The notes below the pieces were generated by a model that saw nothing but the letters and a program-made list of their open reading frames with translations, was not told the DNA's origin and searched no databases. Source: Neurospora intermedia (lineage: Eukaryota > Ascomycota > Sordariomycetes > Sordariales > Sordariaceae). From it: a stretch of 64,000 nt of DNA. Below, piece after piece: positions 23,159 through 31,758 of the stretch (position 1 is the first letter of the stretch; every line of letters starts with the position of its first letter). The stretch lies in assembly GCA_037102815.1 (NCBI GenBank), contig BTPP01000004.1:2480001-2544000 (forward strand), read 5' to 3'. The position numbers and the translations under genes are program-made.

Positions 23159-23992
23159 GAACTTGGTATCTCTCGGCAACCGCAATGTAGGGTAGTATAC
23201 AATGCATGACGGAAGGCAAGTAGGTACCTATGTACGTATACGGTGGAGGTATACACTAGAATAGCGTAGATAGCATACTATGCAACATTGACAACGGCCC
23301 CGTTTTCAACGTCGAGACAATCCATCTATGGCAATCTCTAACCTTTCATCGAAGAACAAGATGGTCCAGTCATAAGGTAGACAGTCCAACTGGTGGATGA
23401 TCCAAACCATCGTCCCAACACAACCAATCTGTCAACAACCAAAAGGGACACCGGCTGTCGACAGGGCCGGAGACCAGGACCATGCCAAGCGCTACCATCC
23501 GCCAAGGTCTAATCTCCACGGCCCCGGGCCTCTCTAGCGACTCGACACCGGAGACGGTAGACACGTGCTCACCCCGACTGTAGTCGCAAAGCCGCGCCTG
23601 TCAAGCTTGGGACAAAGGTTCGTGGTCTGGATTCTTCGCTAGTGGATTCGATATTTACACTACGCATTATGGGTACAGGCGTCCACCCGGCCATCAACCA
23701 GCGGAGCCTCCTCCGGCGCCTCTCCAATCTCCCACGATCACATATTATTTGCTCTTTGTGGCTTAGGCTGCTTGACGATAGACCAGCATTCTTCGTTCTC
23801 ATCATCATGATCCAAGACTTTCTCGGTTGTGTCAAAAATATAATGAGAGCGAGCAGTGCAAGTGACAGATTGCGTCTTCTGAACTTGGAAGGGTTGTGAG
23901 CAAACTATTCCAAGAGAAACCTTCGCTGCCCACCCACCATTGAAGCCACTCCCGTCCGTCCATCTTTAGCCACACGGTATGGTAGAAGACAT

Positions 23993-24336
23993 CTTGGCGC
24001 CCAGCCTCCCATTGCAACACCAGGAACTTCTGGAAGAAAGGGAAAGCCGGATGACAACAGGAAAAAGAGCTCTTGGCTTGCTTGTGACACTGCTCTATCA
24101 CCACCGTTTACTGAGTCCTGCGAGCCGCCCGCCCAGGAAAGCCAAGAACTCCAAGCTTCCCAGAGAGTGTCCAAGGAAACACAAGACAACCAAGAAAACA
24201 CAAGACGGCCAAGACGGCCAAGACAGACGTCCCAAGCCCTTCCAACACTATTACAAGAATTACCAAGAACACCAAGAGGACCAAGAGGACCAAGAAGACC
24301 AAGAACAAGTTGGTATGAGGCGGAGCCTTGCTTGGC
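23993..24336. promoter_or_regulatory. Distal PacC-site cluster and CCAAGA repeat tract
   Basis: CTTGGC at 23993, 24072 and 24331; GCCAAG at 24141, 24208 and 24217. Between 24185 and 24310 the hexamer CCAAGA or ACCAAG repeats many times at short spacing (a degenerate AAGACCAAGAGG-like microsatellite). It is 2.6-3.0 kb upstream of pacC. Confidence 0.55.
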
Positions 24337-24885
24337 TTGTGTACACTGCATAGTATAGTATAGTGAAGAGAAACCGAAAGGGGTGCAAGTCGGAGTCCAT
24401 CGGTGACGGAATCGGTATTCGCAGAACGAAGAGGCCCAATTAACGTATATTTATTAGTGTCACATACACATACACTAGTAAGGTCAGGAACCCCGTGGAG
24501 AGGTCTCTACTATCAAGTTGATTGGCTGTGTATGATATTTTAGTTCACAGTCATCCGATGTTCAAGAGACCCACAGAAGTTCAAAGGCAATTTGGCTCGT
24601 ATCAGGAAAGGAGGGTAGGGGAGCGTGAGGGATATGGATGGTAAGTAAAGAAGGAGGGCAAAGTGAAGAAAGTGTAGTGTCGGTCGATATGGTAAGTGCT
24701 ACGATACTTATAAGTATGATGCCAACATGACAATCACCCTTACATACCAGAACCCTCACTACAGTGTATCGCCCAGCAGTGGAATCCCCCTTATGTTACC
24801 GACCCGTTTTACCTTCTCTCCCTTTAGCCTCCCTTCCTTCCTTCCTCCCTCATTCCCTCCCTCCTGCCTCCACCTCCCCACTCAT

Positions 24886-27800
24886 CTACCGATACCTCAA
24901 CTCCGGATTCGCCCTAAAGTTACACTTACACCTACACTCTGGCACCGGACACTCCTGATGCCTAGCGAACCACTCCCTGGCATGATCTAAATGCAGGACA
25001 TGTTCACACTGCAAGCAAAATGTCGGAAACCTCGCCGCCATTTTATTCGTCATGTCCACCGCCGACATCTGATGATGAAGATGATCGCCTCCGTGATGAA
25101 GACTACCCATTGTCCCACCTGCTTGGATTCCTGCTCCTCCGTAACCACCTCCCGCAGCTGTACCTGATCCTCCTGGGCCTCCTCTACCCATTGTCCCCGT
25201 CCCTTCCGTACCGCCAGAGCCCGGTAAGTCACTGCGCGGCATGCCGACAATTTCTAGACAGACGACGCACCGCGGCAGGTGACGTTTGCAGTTCGGACAG
25301 GAGATGCCCGCTTGCACCATCTTTTCTGTGAAGGGGTTCTTACTGCTTTGCGCCGCCGCAGCCGCCGGCGGGAGCTGCAGGGCGTCGGGCGGAGGAGGCG
25401 GGGGAGGAATCGGGATGTTGGGCGTGGTTACGCCTCCGCCACCACTACCCGAGGTTCCAGATGTTGGTTGTTGCTGCGCTGCAGCCGCTGCGGCCGCGGT
25501 GGCTTGGGCTTGGGCCTGGGCTTGTTGGGCGGCAGCGTGTTGGACCATGAAGCTGGGTATAGACGGGGAGGCGTTTCCAGGTAAGTGGCCGTTAGGATTA
25601 GAGCTGTTGGAGGCGCTATTGTTGTGAGTGTGGAGACTCGTCGAGGCATCGCAGTAGACGCAGCGCAGGGCGATCTGACGACCTGGAGGCCTGAGAGTCG
25701 GGCGACCTTGGTGCTTGCTCCGCTTGGTCGACTCAACGTCGAACTTGGCGCGGAGAAAGAAGGCGTGGTGCCGCTGAAGGTAGGCGCGATAGGCGGTGCG
25801 GAAGGCCGCGGCGCGCACATCGTCGATGAAGCGCGGTGAGCAGATGGATAGCGCGAGCGTAGCGGTCTGGAAGTCACCGAACTTGGAGACGTAGCGGGAG
25901 AGGATGTCGACGAGAGGGTCCGTGATGCCGGTCAACACGATTCCTTCGATGTTGCCGGCCTCCATGGCTGCTTCGGTTTCGGCGCGGAGCCAAACTGTCA
26001 GGGCGTCGTCGGGGAGATAGCGCACGGCGACGTACACGCGATCTCGGAGAGGGAGAGAGCGTTGGTTGGCAATGGTCAGCCAGTCACCCGTGGCGATAAT
26101 GGATGAGATGGCGCGCAGATAGGGGTCGGTTTTGGAGGCCACGCGTTCGTCAAAGTCGAGCGCTTCCTTGACAGCGTTGTTCTTATTCATTCTGTCTCCC
26201 TCTTGCGTGACGTTTCCTACGAGCTGCAGTGCGAGAGAGACAAAGAGGAGTTCAGGATGATCGGTGCTGGCTTGCTTGAGCACTTGCACAGCGCCCCTAG
26301 TATCGCCTCTGAAGAGGGCTTGAGCAGCCGCCATTGTGTGCCATACCGAGGCGTCTCTGCTCAGGCTGGAGGTAGATTGTCCATCGATCAAATCTGCATC
26401 ATAGTTTCGACCCCATTTGCACATCTCGAGACACATTTCGCGATGGTGGGGACGCTTCGTATCGACGCCGTCAAACTTTGGGAGCCCCAATTTCTTGTTG
26501 ATGGCGCTCAAGCAACGTTCCCAACCAGCTTGGTCAGGAGCATGCGAGTGGTCTGATAGCCTTGCTTGAGGTTTGCTCCCTATTACTGTGTCAAAGTAGT
26601 GATAAGCAGAGAGAAGTATAAGTCAGGACTTACCAAGATCGTTCGTCCACAATGTGTACACTCCCATATAGCTCAAATCAAGAGGATGAGACATCATCCC
26701 GCCATCTGAAGCTGCTTCGTCGGCTCCTGTCACAGACGCGACTCCGTTAGAAACCCAGCAGCGTTGGCTTGGGGCAGAGAGTGAATTTACCTGTGATCCA
26801 AGCCCACATATCTTGAAGCCATGGGTCATCGGCTACGATCTGCTGATTTCTTCTATAGTTGAATAGATACCCTTCCTTTGCACGGAAGATCATGGTATGG
26901 TCGAGAATCACTTGTGCCTCTCTAGGAAAGTTGCTTCGATCCATGAGTTTCATTAGCAAGTTCTCATGGCGCTCCAATTGTCCCAACGGTTCACCTCGCG
27001 TGTTCAAGCCGTTTGGTGACCTTCCTCCGACCGTCATCCTCAGGGCCGCCAACTTCTCGGCAATCGGCGCGGTCGTAGAATACCCCTCGGGGAACTTCAA
27101 ATCGCTAATCCTGTTAAAACCGTCCGGGCCTATCAGGTCAGTGTAAACGTCCGACTGCATGGCGTCTTCAACAACCGCAGTAAGGTTTGCCTTGTCTGGC
27201 CCGAATAGCTGCTTATTTGCCAACGCCTTCTCGGTCAAGAAGGGTCCCAGGATTTCCTGCGTTTGAGAAATCTCGAAGTCCATGGTTTGATGATAAGATA
27301 TCCTTTCTAGAACATTGTGAGTTTTTTGTTCGCCCGGGAGCCAAGGGTAGGACGAATCTTCAGGTGGTTCTTTACCTTCCAGTCCTCGGTGGGGTGCTTG
27401 CCACGGGATGAGCTTAAACGGGTACTCGGACGTGAAGGACGGTTTCTCCAATACATCGAAATTGCCATTTTTCCTCAAGACAAGCATTCTGGCTTGGGCA
27501 ATGGGTGAAGGCATTGTAATCCAGTCAAAGGAGACAATTTTCTCGTGCTTGTGGCGGGTGTTGTCCAGATAGAAAGGGTCCATCTCGTACGATCTGGCTA
27601 CCTCGAGTAGCTCCGGGCTGTTCTCAAACTGGTCACTAGGCTCCACATATTCATGCCTCGTGTCCAAGATTCGGAGCTGGCCGGCCCGTGATAGCACGCC
27701 CAGCATACCGGGCTTGTCTCGACAAAAACGAATGGAACGGATGTAGGAGGTGTTGGTGTCCTGGGCCGGATCCTGAGTAAGGACGCGCACCGCTTTTTCC

Positions 27801-28653
27801 AGACGCAAGGCTCCGCCCCAGGGTAAGTCGTCGTCCTTAACGGCCTCGTTGTACGAGGGCCTTGCAACCTGGCGGTGGGTTGCACGTCGGTCCCAAACCA
27901 TGACACCCGGCTGGTCCAAGGCCGAGGAGGCAAAGTAGTTCTGGTCTGCGTAGTCAATAGCAAGGTTGTTGCAACATTTGGTGGGGAAATGAACGACGGA
28001 GCTGTGGCTTTGTTCTGGAAGACAGGTCAGCTCGCACTTTGTGAAAAGAAGGCTTAAATGTGAACTCGAACGCTACCTCTTAGATCATGTATCCGGAGAC
28101 CCTGGCCCTTGATACCGGCCACGAGGACATTGGGGTTGTCTTCGAAGAACCTAACGCTGGATACTGACACACTGGGCTCAAGACGATCTATGGGATCGGT
28201 AAAGGGTACTACACTGCTGAACCCATGGGCGTTGGTATCCATGGCCGATAGCCGATTGACGTCCCAGATGTAAAGGCAGTTATCACTTCTCACTCTGTCC
28301 AGGGCAACAGCAAGCTTTCCAGCGGTACTAAAGGCGACAGCTTGACAGGTACGGGACATTTTGAGATTGAGATCCAAGACGGCGTTTGAGTTGTCGTCGA
28401 CGCGCAAGATATTGACAACGCCGGTCGAGGTGCCCACGGCGACCAGGCCGGGCACGGAGGGGGACCAGTCAAAGGTGGTAAGAGGAGGTAGTTCGTCATA
28501 TTTGCCGAGCGTCCTCGACTCGAATTTGCCCTTCCGGGCGAAGCCTGTGGGCTCATGGAGCTGCACGACGTGGTGCTGGAGGTTGATGTGAAGAAAGAGG
28601 TCGCGCCCCGCGTTCGGGGACCACCTGATGAGACCCGGCTCTGGGCGATCCAT
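24886..28653 (-). CDS. SEA4: SEA complex subunit Sea4 / MIOS (WD40 and RING-type zinc domain, TORC1 signalling)
   Basis: Four exons, 28653-28077, 28014-26791, 26726-26634 and 26579-24886, give 1195 residues. Introns are 62, 64 and 54 nt; introns 1 and 2 carry CTGAC or CTAAC branch sites. Residues 1 to about 350 form a WD40 propeller (IRWSPN start, FDWSPSVPGLVAVG, LYIWDVNRL, VMVWDRR, LRILDTRHE). A helical solenoid follows (about 450-910). The C-terminus is the Mios-type zinc module: CVYC near 938, CPNCKRHLPRCVVC, then CLQCEHVLHLDH..CPVPECRCKC ending a few residues before the stop. In yeast and animals Sea4/Mios with Seh1 is part of SEACAT/GATOR2, which relieves SEACIT/GATOR1 and so activates TORC1 at the vacuole. 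Odd: a low-complexity insert of about 110 residues (Asn/Ser, Ala/Gln, Gly, poly-Pro) sits between the first zinc pair and CPNC, and a Gly-rich insert follows later. Divergent from EFG1. Confidence 0.92.
26580..26633 (-). other. Intron 3 of SEA4
   Basis: Donor GTAAGT, acceptor AATAG, 54 nt; phase-1 join gives WTNDLGSKPQARL. Exon 3 between introns 2 and 3 is only 93 nt. Confidence 0.88.
26727..26790 (-). other. Intron 2 of SEA4
   Basis: Donor GTAAAT, branch CTAAC, acceptor GACAG, 64 nt; phase-1 join gives WAWITGADEAASDGG. Confidence 0.88.
28015..28076 (-). other. Intron 1 of SEA4
   Basis: Donor GTAGCG, branch CTGAC, acceptor TTCCAG, 62 nt; phase-1 join gives IHDLREQSHSS. Confidence 0.85.
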
Positions 28654-29133
28654 CCTGGCGAGTTGCCGTGATGTCGTAGTGCCCTGGTTTGTATAAAGTT
28701 ATGTGATGGAGTAAGATGATGTAGAAGGGCCCTTCATTCGCTACCGCGGCTTCAAGTGAGAGCTTAAGTACTTATGATGAGAAGATGAATTTGTTGAGCA
28801 GGTACTTAGTACTGTAGGTTAGGAGATCACCCAAACGCTCCTCAGCGCTCCTTCTCGGCCAGATGACCTTTGATCGCCCGTGCTTCATGAATCCCGCTCC
28901 GAAGAGATAAAGATATCAACAATCAAAACCATGCTCATGGAAGTTCGTCATGAGTAAAGAAATCGATCAAACTTCCTTCTTGACTACAGCTTCATGCTGT
29001 GGTTGTTGAAGGCGGACGTAGGTAGGGAAGGGAGACAAGACTTTCCATGAAAGAGGAAACCTGAAGCCGCGCTGTAGGTTGGCTGCCCGGTTGGAGACTT
29101 GAGAAACGAAGTCCGTTTACTGATGGGTGCTAT

Positions 29134-29146
29134 CTAACCCTAACCC
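29134..29146. promoter_or_regulatory. Telobox: two telomere-type repeats CTAACCCTAACCC
   Basis: An interstitial pair of the TTAGGG telomere unit, about 290 nt before the EFG1 start. In many ascomycetes such AACCCTAA boxes are bound by Tbf1-like Myb factors in promoters of ribosomal-protein and ribosome-biogenesis genes, which suits EFG1. The match is seen; the factor is inferred. Confidence 0.55.
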
Positions 29147-29207
29147 AAATGACAAACAGCACTCTGTCACCTACCGTATGTGTGTACATATTGCAGTGAG
29201 CCAGCGC

Positions 29208-29239
29208 CCCCTGCAGGCCGATAGCAGGGGCTGCAGGGG
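29208..29239. repeat. GC-rich inverted repeat with two PstI-type CTGCAG cores
   Basis: Arms CCCCTGCAG (29208-29216) and CTGCAGGGG (29231-29239) are perfect complements with a 14-nt loop. It resembles in style the GC-rich PstI palindromes known from Neurospora mitochondrial DNA, but here lies in the EFG1 upstream region. Confidence 0.7.
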
Positions 29240-29431
29240 TTTCACTGGCAGCTCTTTGCTCCCGTCCATTCTTTCGGCGAGTCTCCACTTAATTTTCTCG
29301 AATTGAAAGAAACACAAGACGAACCATCGCGACAACGACCCATTGCCCGTTCCAGATTGCACCTACCGCCGCCACCATCACCAAAGAAATCATTCTATCT
29401 TCTGGACATATTACCCCAGCGCACCGCAGAA

Positions 29432-30307
29432 ATGGGCAAGCGATCGTATGAAGAGGCTGAGGGGTCGAACGCCGATGGCCAGGAGCAAACCCAGCCCCAA
29501 AAAAGAAGCAGGAACCCGCACAACAGGTTCAACCCCAAGAACATTGCAAAGCGCCAGAAGACCACCCAGAAGATCAACGATGGCAACCTTAGTCAGATCA
29601 AGAAGCGTGTCAGAGCAATTGAGCGCCTTCTCGAACACAAGAACGAAAAGCTGCCTGCCAACGTCAGGAACGACCTCGAGCGCGAACTGCAAGCCCACAA
29701 GCAGAGGATTGCCGACGAGAGTGACAGGAAGTTGAGAAGCAAGATGATCAGCAAGTATCATATGGTCAGGTTCTTTGGTATGTGGTCTAAGTTTTCGGAG
29801 GCCTGCACGTATCGCATCACTGACCCAGACCTTCACGAAACAGAGCGCAAGAAGGCCATGCGCCTCGCAAAGCAGCTGATGAAGCAACTCGACGAAACCA
29901 AAGACGAAGCCGAGATCGCCAGGCTAAAAGCCGACCTCCACATTGCCGAGGTCGACCTCGATTATGCTCTCTACCACCCTCACATGGAGACCTACATCAG
30001 CTTGTACCCCAAGCCCAAGGACGAAGCCGCAGAGAAGGACGAGAAGAGCTCAGCCGCACACCACCTTCACTCCTCAAGACCCCCAATGTGGTCCACCATC
30101 GAAAAGGCCCGCCAAGAGGGTAAGAGTGCTCTGGAGAAGATTCGCGACAGACGACCGGAACGCGACTTTTCGAAACCCACTTCCAAAAAGACAGCCAAGA
30201 AGTCTTCGTCACAGAGCGAGGAGCGCCCAGCCAAGGGCAAATACGGCAAGACGGAGGAGGAGAGCGCGAGCGAGAGCGACGACGGAGGCTTCTTCGAGGA
30301 GGATTAG
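29432..30307 (+). CDS. EFG1: rRNA-processing protein EFG1
   Basis: A single exon of 291 codons from MGKRSYEEAE; the frame is open upstream but holds no earlier ATG. The N-terminus is basic and hydrophilic (KRSRNPHNRFNPKN). The EFG1 family core spans about residues 50-200: IKKRVRAIERLLEHK, DLERELQAHKQRI, SKYHMVRFFGMWSK, then a coiled-coil-like helix (KKAMRLAKQLMKQLDETKD) and DLDYALYHPHMETYISLYP. The C-terminal tail alternates Lys-rich (KPTSKKTAKKSS) and acidic (ESASESDDGGFFEED) stretches, usual for nucleolar proteins. In yeast Efg1 joins the early 90S/small-subunit processome and is needed for 18S rRNA maturation and normal cell-cycle progress. Promoter telobox supports co-regulation with ribosome production. 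Length and motifs match the family; confidence is high. Confidence 0.95.
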   Translation: MGKRSYEEAEGSNADGQEQTQPQKRSRNPHNRFNPKNIAKRQKTTQKINDGNLSQIKKRVRAIERLLEHKNEKLPANVRNDLERELQAHKQRIADESDRKLRSKMISKYHMVRFFGMWSKFSEACTYRITDPDLHETERKKAMRLAKQLMKQLDETKDEAEIARLKADLHIAEVDLDYALYHPHMETYISLYPKPKDEAAEKDEKSSAAHHLHSSRPPMWSTIEKARQEGKSALEKIRDRRPERDFSKPTSKKTAKKSSSQSEERPAKGKYGKTEEESASESDDGGFFEED

Positions 30308-30732
30308 GATACATTCAATACCTTGCCCGCGAAGGCTGGGCTAACTTATGATACCCATTTACGATTACCACAAACATGCATTCAGCTCAACATGTCCCTG
30401 CACGAGTTCGTTCCGATCAGTTACACAACCCAGGATTAGCTTCAAGTGGCTGACAACCCTTGCTTCTCTCCAACCCCGAACTCCAGCACCATATCAAGTA
30501 TTGTGTCGGTCTCCGAGAAACTCGCCGATAGAGATTCCGACAACTTGCCGCGCTACTGTTGTGTTCTGCAGAGGGTATATACTAGTGTTTGATGTAAAAA
30601 GAATACTTGAGCCTTCCGAGTTTCCCCCCTTTCTGTTCCCTATAAGACTGATTCAGCCCATGTGCTCTACTGCCTTGTCTGTGGAAGAGCTGTCTAAACC
30701 AGCCTTGTCGTCTACGTTGGACATCAAACATC
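30308..30732. other. Short intergenic region between EFG1 and the secreted-protein gene
   Basis: 425 nt in tandem orientation: EFG1 3' UTR and the promoter/leader of the next gene. No further gene. Short plus-strand frames here are not supported. Confidence 0.6.
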
Positions 30733-31758
30733 ATGAAGCAAGCCTTGGCCGTGCTTTGGGCCCTCGCGGCTTTGTCTCTTGCTGACCATGCCACCACGAC
30801 TTCGACTACCGAAGACGGACATAATCATCAGAACTGCACAACAACGGTCTTCGCTACCCTTACTCCAAAGCCAAGGCAATTAACCCTTTCCTGATGCCCC
30901 CAATCTTTCACTCTCTTCCCATTGACCTTTATGGCCATACTTTAGTTCATGTGGCTAACTTGTTCCGACGCTTCCAGTAACCAGACATCCTACACCACGT
31001 CCACAATAACAATCACTATTACGGCCATGCTGTCCATCACTGGAAAGTCAACAAGCGCCGAATCATCTGCCCAAAACCAGCTTCGATGGGCACATAACCA
31101 CTCGGATCTCCCAAGCCATCCGTCCACGTCAACCGAAATCCCATACCCAACTACCAACAACACCATTTCAATATCCTCCAACACAACTCATCCCTATCTC
31201 ACCTCGTTAATCTGCCACACGATGATCATCAAAACCACCCTTCCCCCATCCACAATAACCACCACTTCAACCCTCACAGTCACCACAACTTCCATCACCA
31301 CCCCAACCCCTTCCGCCTCCTGCACTCCCGGCACCTGCGGCACCTACACATTCACCCCTTGCCCTTCCGCCCCCTTGGGTGATTGTCTCTGCGGCCTCGA
31401 CCCGGACGGTCAAGCCTTCTGCTCGCTAGATGACTGGTGCCAGAACGAGATCGGCTGCGATACCAACGCCGAGTGCCTGACGCCAGCATCAGGGCAGACC
31501 GGGGAAGGTTTCAGGTGCCTGGTGGGCAGTTGTTGTGACAACGAGGTGGCGGATGATGGTCAGGGAGGAGGGAGTGTGGTGAAAAGGAAGGGCAAGTGTG
31601 TCAAGGAGAGGGGGGCGGTTTGTTTGAACGAGGTCGTCGAGGCGGGGTTGAGGTTGAGGGGGTTAGGGGTCTATTGGATGTCGAGGATGGGGAGATTGAG
31701 GAGGATGGCGGACAAGATTGGAGCAGTGAGAGGGTTGAGTAATGGTGGGAGGTGGTGA
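30733..31758 (+). CDS. Secreted Thr-rich protein with a C-terminal cysteine-rich domain, unknown function
   Basis: Two exons, 30733-30875 and 30978-31758, give 307 residues. Exon 1 begins MKQALAVLWALAALSLADHA, a clear signal peptide cut near residue 17. The next about 140 residues are rich in Thr/Ser (STITITITA, TTTSTLTVTTTS) with several N-x-S/T sites, so a heavily O- and N-glycosylated stalk is likely. Residues about 162-232 hold a cysteine-rich block (CTPGTCGTYTFTPCPSAPLG, CLCGLD, CSLDDWCQNEIGCD, CLVGSCC), a spacing seen in secreted fungal proteins of unknown role. The C-terminus is Arg/Gly-rich and not hydrophobic, so no GPI anchor. The intron 30876-30977 has branch CTAAC and acceptor TTCCAG, but the only donor that keeps this frame with that acceptor is GC (AG|GCAATT). 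A weaker alternative is a GTCTTC donor at 30847 with acceptor CCAG at 30984. Without splicing, exon 1 stops at 30893. The gene is likely real; function is unknown. Confidence 0.7.
30876..30977 (+). other. Probable GC-AG intron of the secreted-protein gene
   Basis: 102 nt; donor AG|GCAATT, branch CTAAC at 30956-30960, acceptor CTTCCAG. The phase-2 join gives TPKPSNQTSYTT. No GT donor fits the same acceptor in frame. Confidence 0.6.

Larger units (their letters stand above)
21363..24885. promoter_or_regulatory. pacC upstream region (3.5 kb) with about 22 PacC core sites
   Basis: The region lies between the pacC start and the 3' end of SEA4, so it is mainly pacC promoter and leader. Counting GCCAAG on either strand by eye, I find about 22 copies between 21671 and 24336, where about 1.3 are expected by chance in 2.7 kb. 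They group in three clusters (separate entries) plus pairs at 23484 and 23501. No ORF is supported. A short 10-bp tandem repeat (GGCACACAGC units) lies at about 23023-23058, and an ATACTTATAAGTAT palindrome at 24704-24717. Confidence 0.75.
28654..29431. promoter_or_regulatory. Divergent promoter of SEA4 and EFG1 (778 bp)
   Basis: The gap between two start codons on opposite strands. It holds the telobox at 29134-29146, a GC-rich inverted repeat with two CTGCAG sites at 29208-29239, and no ORF. Confidence 0.65.

Noticed and set aside
24704-24717. 14-bp palindrome ATACTTATAAGTAT
   Set aside because: About four such palindromes are expected by chance in 64 kb, and nothing else marks the site.
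29134-29146. CTAACCCTAACCC as a telomerase RNA template
   Set aside because: Template-like, but it sits in a 778-bp gap between two start codons, too small for the about 2-kb telomerase RNAs of this group, and I see no pseudoknot or other core helices around it.
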